Source: Pyxidicoccus xibeiensis (GTDB lineage: Bacteria; Myxococcota; Myxococcia; Myxococcales; Myxococcaceae). From it: DNA of 64,000 nt. The DNA lies in contig NZ_JAJVKV010000007.1 in the NCBI RefSeq assembly GCF_024198175.1, forward strand, positions 248,001-312,000, given 5' to 3'. The notes under the pieces are model-generated. The model had not been told where the DNA came from, made no database searches, and was given only the letters and a program-made list of their open reading frames with translations. A program made the translations under genes and the position numbers. Below are positions 24,571-31,459 of the stretch, piece by piece (position 1 is the stretch's first letter; each line of letters begins with the position of its first letter).

Positions 24571-25662
24571 CTACGGCTTCGGCTCGCTGGAGATCGCCTG
24601 GAGCAGCTCCTCCGTCAGCGTGGCCAGCTTCCCCAGGTCGGCGTTGGTGTTGCTCAGGAGGATGACCGTCAGGCCATTCGACAGCACCCGGCTCAGCCGG
24701 GACTTGAAGGGACCGTTCGAGCCGCTGTGCCAGGCGACGACCTCGTCCCGGCCGCCCAGCTTCAGCGTCTTCACCCGGCCGCCGTAGGAGTAGCCCTCGT
24801 CCGCGACGTACGGCGTCCGGAGCTGCTCGAGCGCCTTCGGTGAGACGAGCTTCCCCGCATGGAGCGCGCGGCTCAGGGTGAGCAGGTCCGTGGCGGTGCT
24901 GTACGCGCCTCCCGCGCACGCGATGAAGACGGGGTTGGGAATCGAGGAGCGCGCGGGCTGGGGCCGCACGGACGTGTAGCCCATGGCGCTCCCGGGAACG
25001 GCGGAGGAGAAGTCCCCCGAGAAGATGCCGGTGTCCTTCAGCTTCAGCGGCTCCAGGAAGCGCTGGACGTTCTGCTCGTAGGTGCGGCCGGTGGCGCTCT
25101 CGATGATGGCCCGCACCAGAATCCAGTTGGAGTGGGAGTAGTCGAACCTGCTGCCGGGCTCGAACTGGAGCGCGCCGCTCGCGTAGCGCTCCACCGCGGC
25201 CGCCGTGGACAGCTCCTCCTTCGCAATCTCCCGGTTCGCTCGGAACGCGGTGGCCAGGTCGTTGGGAACGCCGCTCGTGTGCGACAGGAGGTGGTGCAGC
25301 GTCACCTTGCCGCCGACGTCCTTGCGGTACGTGGGCAGGTACTCGGAGATGGGGCGCGTCAGCGACAGCGTGCCCTCGTCGACGAGCTTCAGCACCACCA
25401 GCGACGCGAGGTACTTGGAGATGGAGCCGAGCTGGTAGCGCGTCCCGAGCCCCGTGGACCTGCCGGCCTCCACGTCGGCCTGCCCGTAGGCGCCGTAGTG
25501 CAGGAGGCCGTCATCCCTCGCCACCAGGACGACGCCGTGGAAGTCATTGCTCTCGACGAACCGCGCGACGAGCGCCTCGGGAGTCGCGGCGGAAGCCGTC
25601 ACACCGGAGAGGACCACGGACAACGCCACCCACAGCGACCCGGACACCTTCGAGACCGTCAT
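24571..25662 (-). CDS. Beta-lactamase-family (class C-like) secreted serine hydrolase
   Basis: The 363-residue protein has an N-terminal signal peptide (about 1-25, ending TASAA) and a serine beta-lactamase/PBP fold. SISK gives nucleophile Ser80 and Lys83. YSHSN near residue 180 supplies the YxN-type motif, and WHSGSNGPF near the C-terminus fills the third position. The family includes class C lactamases, esterases and D-aminopeptidases, so beta-lactam hydrolysis is not assumed. It should act in the periplasm or outside. ATG 25660-25662 has GGAGG five bases upstream. It is divergent from the sugar ABC operon. Confidence 0.9.
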   Translation of the reverse strand: MTVSKVSGSLWVALSVVLSGVTASAATPEALVARFVESNDFHGVVLVARDDGLLHYGAYGQADVEAGRSTGLGTRYQLGSISKYLASLVVLKLVDEGTLSLTRPISEYLPTYRKDVGGKVTLHHLLSHTSGVPNDLATAFRANREIAKEELSTAAAVERYASGALQFEPGSRFDYSHSNWILVRAIIESATGRTYEQNVQRFLEPLKLKDTGIFSGDFSSAVPGSAMGYTSVRPQPARSSIPNPVFIACAGGAYSTATDLLTLSRALHAGKLVSPKALEQLRTPYVADEGYSYGGRVKTLKLGGRDEVVAWHSGSNGPFKSRLSRVLSNGLTVILLSNTNADLGKLATLTEELLQAISSEPKP

Positions 25663-25814
25663 CACACCTCCATGGAGCACAACGCCTGGCCGGCCCCTCG
25701 ATTGCCTGAACACTCGGACCGGGCCGGGGATTCGGCAAGGCGGAAGGGACCGACAGCCGCCGCCCGGGCTTGACGGCGCACCACGGTGTGGGCGCGAATG
25801 GGGCCCCCACCGCG

Positions 25815-26654
25815 ATGCCGTCCCCCGCCCGCCTCTTCAGCTCCTCCTCGCGAGTCCTCGTCATCGGCGTGCTGGCCGCGCTGTTCCTCGCACCGCTGGT
25901 GGTGATGCTGGCCGGCTCGCTGCGTCCGCCCGGGCTTCCGCCCCCACGCGGAGTGGAACTGCTGCCCCAGGGCGCGGGGCTGGCCGCCTACGTCGCCACC
26001 TTCGAGCTGGTGCCCTTCGCGCGCGCCCTCTTCAACTCCGCGCTGCTGGCCGCACTGATGGTGCCACTCAGCGTGCTCACCGCGTCCTGGGCGGGGCTGG
26101 CGCTGGCGCAGTCCTCCGGGTGGCGCTGGACGACGCTGGCCGGCACGGTGCTGCTGCTGGAGATGGTGCCCGTCACGGCGGTGTGGCTGACCCGCTTCGC
26201 CGTCTTCAAGGTGCTGGGCCTCACCGGCACCGCCGTGCCCCTGGTGGCACCCGCGCTCATGGGGGGCAGTCCCCTCTTCGTCCTCCTCTACGCGGTGGCC
26301 TTCCGGCGCCTGCCCCCGGAGCTGTTCGAGGCCGCGCGGCTGGAAGGCGCCGGCCCCCTGCGCCTGTGGCGCTCCATTGCCCTGCCGCTGGTGCAGCCCA
26401 CCACCGCCGCGGTGGCGCTGCTGGCCTTCATCCTGTCGTGGAGCAACTTCATCGACCCCCTGCTCTACCTCAGCGGCGAGGACGCGCTCACCGCGCCCCT
26501 GGCCCTGCACGCGCTGGAGCTGCTCGGCTCCACGCAGTGGCCCGTGCTGCTCGCCGGTGCCGTGGTGGTCACCCTGCCCGCCGTCCTCGCCTTCCTCGGC
26601 GCGCAGCGCATGTTCCTCGGTGAGGAGAGAGGCAGCGGATGGCTCGGACGATGA
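25815..26654 (+). CDS. Sugar-type ABC transporter permease (MalG/UgpE-like)
   Basis: The 279-residue protein has six hydrophobic segments and the binding-protein-dependent transport EAA loop EAARLEGAGPLRLWRSIALPL in the last third, so it is an inner-membrane permease of the MalG type. It is the first gene of a compact three-gene operon. Its stop overlaps the start of the binding-protein gene by 16 bases. Start ATG 25815 precedes the first membrane segment. An open frame reaches upstream to 25770, where I see no better start. No ATPase gene is near, so a shared MsmK-type ATPase is needed. Confidence 0.92.
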   Translation: MPSPARLFSSSSRVLVIGVLAALFLAPLVVMLAGSLRPPGLPPPRGVELLPQGAGLAAYVATFELVPFARALFNSALLAALMVPLSVLTASWAGLALAQSSGWRWTTLAGTVLLLEMVPVTAVWLTRFAVFKVLGLTGTAVPLVAPALMGGSPLFVLLYAVAFRRLPPELFEAARLEGAGPLRLWRSIALPLVQPTTAAVALLAFILSWSNFIDPLLYLSGEDALTAPLALHALELLGSTQWPVLLAGAVVVTLPAVLAFLGAQRMFLGEERGSGWLGR

Positions 26655-28075
26655 GGTGGAGCGCGGCGCTCGCGCTGGCGGGGCTGGCCGTGCTCGGCGG
26701 CTGCAAGCGCGAGGACCCGGCCCCCACGGCCTCGCAGGGGCAGCAGCCCGCGAAGACGGGCACCACCGAGGTGACGCTCCAGCTGTTCGGAGACCCGGCC
26801 GAGGTGGGCGGCTACCGCCAGCTCATCGCCGCCTTCGAGGCGAAGCACCCGGACGTGAAGGTGCGCCTCATTCCCATCGGCAAGCAGAAGGACCACATGG
26901 CGAAGCTCACCACCGCCTTCTCCGGTGGCACGCCGCCCGACCTCTTCCTGCTCAACTACCGGCGCTTCGGCCAGTTCGCCGCCAAGGGCGTGCTGGAGCC
27001 ACTGGGCCCCCGGCTGGAGAGGAGCACCGTGCTCAAGGAGCGCGACCTCTACCCGCAGGCGGTCGAGGCCTTCCGCTACGACGGCGCGCTGACGTGCATC
27101 CCGCAGAACGTCTCCAGCCTCGTCGTCTACTGGAACCGCGCCCTCTTCCAGCGCCTGGGCGTGCCGCCTCCGAAGCCGGACTGGACGTGGGACGACTTCC
27201 GGAAGACGGCGCAGGCCCTCACCCGTGACGAGGACGGCGACGGCCGCATGGACGTCCACGGCGTGGCCTTCGAGCCGACCCTGTCCCGCCTGGCCCCGTT
27301 CATCTGGCAGGCCGGTGGCGAGCTGGTCGACGACGTGAAGGACCCGCGGCGGCTGATGCTGCTGGACGCCTCCTCGCTGGAGGCGCTGCGCTTCGTGCTC
27401 CGGCTCCAGCGCGTCTTCAAGGTGACGCCCACGCTGGAGGAGGCCAAGTCGGAGAACCACGAGGCGCGCTTCGCCGCGGGCCGGCTGGGCATGCACCTCA
27501 ACAGCCGGCGGCTGGTGCCCACGCTGCGCGACGTCCCCGGCCTGGACTGGGACGTGGCGCCCCTGCCCCGGCACCACAAGGTGGCCACCGTGCTGCACTC
27601 GGACGCCTACTGCATGTCGCGCGCGTCCAGGTCGAAGGACGCCGCCTTCCGCTTCGTGGAGTTCGCGCTGGGCCCGGTGGGCGCGGAGCTGGTGGCGCGC
27701 GGCGGGCGCACCGTGCCGTCGCTGCGCAGCGTGGCGGAGGGGCCCGCGTTCCTGGACCCGGCCCAGCGCCCGGCCTCCGCCCGCGTCTTCCTGGACTCCA
27801 TCCTCCACATCCGCCGGCTGCCCAACGTGTCGGTGTGGAACGAGGTGGAGACGCGCGCGGACGCCATCGTCGAGGAGTGGTTCTACACCGTGCCCCCCGC
27901 CGGCACGCGGCTGACAGAGGCGGACTCCAACGCGGTGCGGCCCGCGCAGGAGGCGGGCGGCTCCATGCGCCGGCTGATGCGCTCGCTCGACGAGGTGAAC
28001 ATGCTGGGCCAGGAGCTGAACGAGTCCGTGCAGGGCATCCTCGACGCCGCGCCGGCGAGGCCCGCGACACCGTGA
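26639..28075 (+). CDS. ABC transporter substrate-binding lipoprotein (sugar type, MalE/UgpB family)
   Basis: The 478-residue protein has a lipoprotein signal ending in LGGC (Cys22), so it is lipid-anchored in the periplasm. The mature part is a family 1 solute-binding protein: VTLQLFGDPAEVGGYRQLIAAFEAKHPDVKV near the start, then SGGTPPDLFLLNYRRFGQFAAKG, and WTWDDFRKTAQAL in the second domain. Its ligand is probably a sugar or oligosaccharide but cannot be read from sequence. At 478 residues it is longer than usual, because of a C-terminal helical extension of about 70 residues. It overlaps both neighbours, so the three genes are one transcript. Confidence 0.92.
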   Translation: MARTMRWSAALALAGLAVLGGCKREDPAPTASQGQQPAKTGTTEVTLQLFGDPAEVGGYRQLIAAFEAKHPDVKVRLIPIGKQKDHMAKLTTAFSGGTPPDLFLLNYRRFGQFAAKGVLEPLGPRLERSTVLKERDLYPQAVEAFRYDGALTCIPQNVSSLVVYWNRALFQRLGVPPPKPDWTWDDFRKTAQALTRDEDGDGRMDVHGVAFEPTLSRLAPFIWQAGGELVDDVKDPRRLMLLDASSLEALRFVLRLQRVFKVTPTLEEAKSENHEARFAAGRLGMHLNSRRLVPTLRDVPGLDWDVAPLPRHHKVATVLHSDAYCMSRASRSKDAAFRFVEFALGPVGAELVARGGRTVPSLRSVAEGPAFLDPAQRPASARVFLDSILHIRRLPNVSVWNEVETRADAIVEEWFYTVPPAGTRLTEADSNAVRPAQEAGGSMRRLMRSLDEVNMLGQELNESVQGILDAAPARPATP

Positions 28076-28947
28076 CGGCCCGGGCTCCGCGCGGCCGCGA
28101 GGCCATGCTCTGGCTGGCGGCGCCCTTCGTCGTCGCGGCCGTGCTGCTGGTGGGGCTGCCCGCGCTGCTGGCGCTGGGGCTGGCCTTCACCGACTACGAC
28201 GCGCTGAGCGCCCCGCGCTTCGTGGGCGTGGCGCACTTCCTCCGGCTGTGGGACGACCCGCTCTTCTGGACGGCGCTGGGCAACTCGCTGCTCTTCGCCG
28301 CGCTCGCCGTCCCCCTGCGACTGGTGGCGGCCATGGGGCTGGCGCTGCTGCTGCACAAGCGCGCGGGGGTGGCGCGCTCCGCGGTGTTCCTGCCCACGGT
28401 GGTGCCGGACCTCGCCTATGCGCTGCTGTGGCTGTGGCTGCTCAACCCGCTGTACGGGCCGCTGGCGCTCGTGCTGAAGACGACGGGCCTGGCGGACGGA
28501 GGCTGGCTGCTCACGCCCTGGGGCGCGCGCGGGGCGCTGGTGGCGCTCACCGTGTTCCAGCTGGGCGAGGTCTTCGTGGTGCTGCTGGCCGCGCGGCGCG
28601 AGCTGCCGCAGGAGCTGTACGAGCTGTGCGAGCTGGAGGGCGGCGGCGCGCTCACCGTCTTCCGCAAGGTGACGCTGCCGTTGATGGCGCCCACGCTGGG
28701 GCTGCTCGCCGCGCGCGACGTCATGAAGAGCCTGCAGACGACGTTCGTGCCCGCCCTGGTCATCACCCAGGGCGGCCCGCGCTATGCGACGACGTTCCTG
28801 CCGCTCTACATCTACCAGAACGGCTTCGAGTACCTGCGCATCGGGTACGCGTCCGCGATGACGTGGGTGATGTTCCTCGTCACCGTGGCCATGGTGGCCG
28901 CGCAGCTGTGGGTGCTGCGCGGGTGGCGCACCTCTCGCGAGGCGTGA
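28072..28947 (+). CDS. Sugar-type ABC transporter permease (MalF/UgpA-like)
   Basis: The 291-residue protein has six hydrophobic segments and the EAA-like loop ELPQELYELCELEGGGALTVFRKVTLPL (about residues 182-205), so it is the MalF-type partner of the upstream MalG-type permease. It starts at GTG 28072, overlapping the binding-protein stop (GTGA), which indicates translational coupling. Gene order permease, binding protein, permease is less common than binding protein first. The stop lies one base from the stop of the convergent peroxiredoxin gene, so any readthrough would produce antisense RNA over that gene. Confidence 0.91.
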   Translation: MTARAPRGREAMLWLAAPFVVAAVLLVGLPALLALGLAFTDYDALSAPRFVGVAHFLRLWDDPLFWTALGNSLLFAALAVPLRLVAAMGLALLLHKRAGVARSAVFLPTVVPDLAYALLWLWLLNPLYGPLALVLKTTGLADGGWLLTPWGARGALVALTVFQLGEVFVVLLAARRELPQELYELCELEGGGALTVFRKVTLPLMAPTLGLLAARDVMKSLQTTFVPALVITQGGPRYATTFLPLYIYQNGFEYLRIGYASAMTWVMFLVTVAMVAAQLWVLRGWRTSREA

Positions 28948-28948
28948 G

Positions 28949-29476
28949 TCACTTCGTGCCGGCGTCCGTGCCCGGCGGCTTCGAGCCGGGCTTGCGGATG
29001 GGGCACGACACAATCGCCCCATTCGGGTCGATGGCGTCGCTGCCGGTCTCCACCTTGAGAATCTTCCGTCCCTCGCCGACGACGAACGTGTAGCGCTTGG
29101 GCACCGAGAGCAGCGGCATCTTCACGTCATACGCCGCGACGACCTTGCCCTCCGGGTCTGGAATGAAGGGGAACGGGGCTTTCAGCTCCGCCTTGAAGCG
29201 CGAGAGCGTGTCTGCGTCATCCATGCTGATGGCCAGGACCTGGCCATGGAGCTTCTCGATGTCCGAGTACCTGTCCCGGTACGCCGAGAGCTCGCGGGTT
29301 CAACCTCCTGTGAAGGCCTTGGGGAAGAAGGCCAGGATGACGGGGCCCTGCTTCACCATCTCCGACAGGGTGTAGGCGTTGCCGGCGGTGTCCTTCACCG
29401 TGAAGTCCGGCGCCGTGTCACCCACCTGCGGAATGGCCCCGCTGAAGAGTCCCGCGACGAGCACTGGGAAGAGCAT
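28949..29476 (-). CDS. Candidate selenocysteine-containing peroxiredoxin (UGA read as Sec at residue 59)
   Basis: Read through one in-frame TGA (29302-29300), the frame encodes a 175-residue AhpC/TSA/Bcp-type peroxiredoxin. An N-terminal hydrophobic stretch could direct export, then VGDTAPDF-VKD, and FFPKAFTGG-U-TREL puts the UGA (residue 59) at the peroxidatic Cys position of TxxC. SMDDAD, FPFIPDPEG and a C-terminal Cys158 follow, a possible resolving residue. The coding frame is clean on both sides of the UGA, and a bSECIS-like hairpin follows. The start was set at ATG 29476, which has no clear ribosome binding site. Alternative: a recent nonsense mutation. SelB/SelC are not in this window. 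Confidence 0.78.
29249..29293 (-). promoter_or_regulatory. bSECIS-like hairpin downstream of the peroxiredoxin UGA
   Basis: In the minus-strand mRNA, starting six bases after the UGA, GAGCU pairs with AGCUC and CUCG with CGAG (one-base bulge). Then comes an asymmetric internal loop, GUACC pairs with GGUAC, and the apical loop is GGGACA. The loop begins 22 bases after UGA with a G at its first position, which is the position and loop type described for bacterial SECIS elements. Confidence 0.68.
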
Positions 29477-29524
29477 GGGAGGACTAAACCGGACCCGGCG
29501 CCGGGAAGGCAAGCGGCCGGACGG

Positions 29525-30814
29525 CTACCTCGACTCGGCCATGCGCGCCCACACCGCGGCGGCGGCCTCGCGCGCCTGCTCCGCCACCACCGTGGGGCTC
29601 ACCGACAGCGCACGGCGGGCCCACATGCGCCACACGCCGTCCACCATGACGGCCTCCACGTGGCGGCTGCCCAGGCCGAACACCACGTGCCAGGCCAGGT
29701 TCCCCGCCGACAGCGGCGTGGCCGGCAGGTAGTCCAGGATGAGCAGGTCCGCCAGCGCGCCCGGGCGCATGGGCCCCACCGGCACCTCGAACAGCTGCGA
29801 CACCAGCCGGTGGCCGTTGGCCAGATAACGGAGCACGTCGATGGGCTGCCCCGCCTCGCGCGAGCGCAGATACGCCGCCTGCGCCTCCGCGAACAGGTCC
29901 GCCGACACGGCGTCCACGCCCAGCGTGGCCCGGTGGCCGAACTTCAGCGCTGGCGCGTAGCCCACCTCCAGCCCCTGGTTGGAGCGCGGCGTGTGGACAA
30001 TCCACGCGCCGGTGGCAATCACCTGCGCCAGGTCCGCCCACTCCAGGTGGCCCACGTGCGCCAGCTGACTCTTGGGTGACAGCAGGCCCGCCTCCAGCAG
30101 CCGCGCCACCGGCGAGGCGCCATAGCGCTCGGTGGACAGCCGCTCGTCCAGCGGGTCCTCGGCGAGCGGCATGTGCAGCGCGCCATTGCCCAGCGACTTC
30201 ACCGCCTCCGCCACGCCCTGCAGCCCGTCCGGCGCCAGCATGAAGCAGGGCGCCGCGCCCACCTGCCCGCGGAAGCGGCCCTTGGCCTTCTTCGCGAAGC
30301 TGACCGTCTCCTCCAGCCCCTCCTCGCGGGCGATGGCGCCCAGCCGGTCCGACACCGCGTAGGACAGCACGCCGCGCACGCCCACCTCGTGGAGCCCGCG
30401 CGCCAGCCGCACCAGCGAGCCCGCCACCGCCCTGGGCGACGAGTGCAGGTCCACCACCGTGGTGGTGCCGCACTGGAGCGCCTCGAGGCCGCCCGCGCAC
30501 CCGGCCACCTGCACGGCGTCCAAGTCGAGCGCGTTCTCGTAGGGCCAGAGCACCTTCTCCAGGATGTCCTGGTAGTTCTCCAGCGGGGGGTTGGGCATGC
30601 CCCGGCCGAGCACCGCGTGCAGGCGGTGGTGCGCGCTGACGAGGCCCGGGAAGACGAGCTTGCCGGACAGGGCGACGACCTCGTCGTCAGGGGCGGGAGC
30701 CAGGTCCGGCCCGCGATCGACGATGCGCTCACCTTCGATGCGCAGGTCCACGCGCTCCACCAGCGCGGGCTCCAGCTCGACGACGTAGCCACCCTTGAGG
30801 ACGGTGCCCAACAT
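29525..30814 (-). CDS. SsnA-like amidohydrolase-superfamily protein with altered metal ligands
   Basis: The 429-residue protein aligns by eye with the SsnA/chlorohydrolase branch of amidohydrolases. LVFPGLVSAH lies near residue 53, GTTTVVDLHSSP near 115, VRGVLSYAVSDR near 145, the Glu-Asp of PLAED near 218, LAHVGHL near 250 and the GVDAVSAD Asp near 300. Key ligands differ from the family: the first HxH is His62-His63-Arg64, and the HVAE-type His is Pro216 (LHMPLAED). Catalysis may therefore be lost or altered. The family was named for an association with selenium metabolism genes, and this gene is adjacent to the candidate selenoprotein. Its function is not assigned. Confidence 0.78.
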   Translation of the reverse strand: MLGTVLKGGYVVELEPALVERVDLRIEGERIVDRGPDLAPAPDDEVVALSGKLVFPGLVSAHHRLHAVLGRGMPNPPLENYQDILEKVLWPYENALDLDAVQVAGCAGGLEALQCGTTTVVDLHSSPRAVAGSLVRLARGLHEVGVRGVLSYAVSDRLGAIAREEGLEETVSFAKKAKGRFRGQVGAAPCFMLAPDGLQGVAEAVKSLGNGALHMPLAEDPLDERLSTERYGASPVARLLEAGLLSPKSQLAHVGHLEWADLAQVIATGAWIVHTPRSNQGLEVGYAPALKFGHRATLGVDAVSADLFAEAQAAYLRSREAGQPIDVLRYLANGHRLVSQLFEVPVGPMRPGALADLLILDYLPATPLSAGNLAWHVVFGLGSRHVEAVMVDGVWRMWARRALSVSPTVVAEQAREAAAAVWARMAESR

Positions 30815-30880
30815 TCCTCCGTACGCAGCGCGTGCGTGTCAGGGGCCCTCCTCCCCAGGGGCCGTTGCAGGCGCGGGACG

Positions 30881-31339
30881 TTAGCACTCCCGCCCCATCG
30901 CGCGAGCGAGCAGGTAGAGCACCCACACGCCGCGTCCCCCCCACAACACGGTGCGAAGCCAGTTGCTGGAGACCAGCCGCCGGTGTGCGCGGGGGTCGAA
31001 CCCACCCTGGAGCACCTCGTGCTGGGGCACCTGGAGGAAGAAGGTGGACACCCACAGGGCCACCACGGCGCCCAGGCCGGCCCAGGCCATCCAGGCAGGC
31101 ACGCCCGGTGGCAGCGGCCCGAAGGCGAGCCACACGGCGGTCGCCAGCTCCACGAGCATGGGCCCGCCCACCACCCAGGTGATGCGCCGGGCGTGCGCTA
31201 CCGCGTAGGTGGGGAAGGCCGCCGGGCCCACCCGCGCGAAGAGCGGGTAGTGCACGACCTGGACGACCGCGATGACGCCCACCATGTAGAGGGTGGCCGC
31301 CGCATGTACCAGCCACAACAGCGTGTCCAGACGCGGCAT
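30881..31339 (-). CDS. Four-helix integral membrane protein of unknown function
   Basis: The 152-residue protein has four hydrophobic segments (about 8-27, 53-72, 80-102, 132-148) and conserved-looking loop residues (VHYPLFARVG, FPTYAVAHARR, DPRAHRRLVSSNWLRTVLWGGRG). This pattern is seen in small uncharacterised membrane proteins of Myxococcota. I do not recognise a function. It lies between the amidohydrolase and the divergent TPR kinase, and its start (ATG 31337-31339) begins just before the first helix. The short spacing to the amidohydrolase (66 bases) would allow co-transcription. Confidence 0.72.
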   Translation of the reverse strand: MPRLDTLLWLVHAAATLYMVGVIAVVQVVHYPLFARVGPAAFPTYAVAHARRITWVVGGPMLVELATAVWLAFGPLPPGVPAWMAWAGLGAVVALWVSTFFLQVPQHEVLQGGFDPRAHRRLVSSNWLRTVLWGGRGVWVLYLLARAMGREC

Positions 31340-31459
31340 GCGCGAAGGGTGGGACTGCCGGTGGAACGGAGCAAGTTCCCGCCAGGGGACGAGCGGGCGG
31401 CCGCGTCATTCGACACGAGCAGGACGCGGACCGGCTCCTACACGTAGACTGCGCGCACT

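Noticed and set aside
29300..29512. Two separate small ORFs or a pseudogene instead of one peroxiredoxin
   Set aside because: Both halves form one complete peroxiredoxin with the UGA exactly at the catalytic position and a hairpin behind it, so a selenocysteine reading fits better. A nonsense mutation remains possible and is stated as the alternative.
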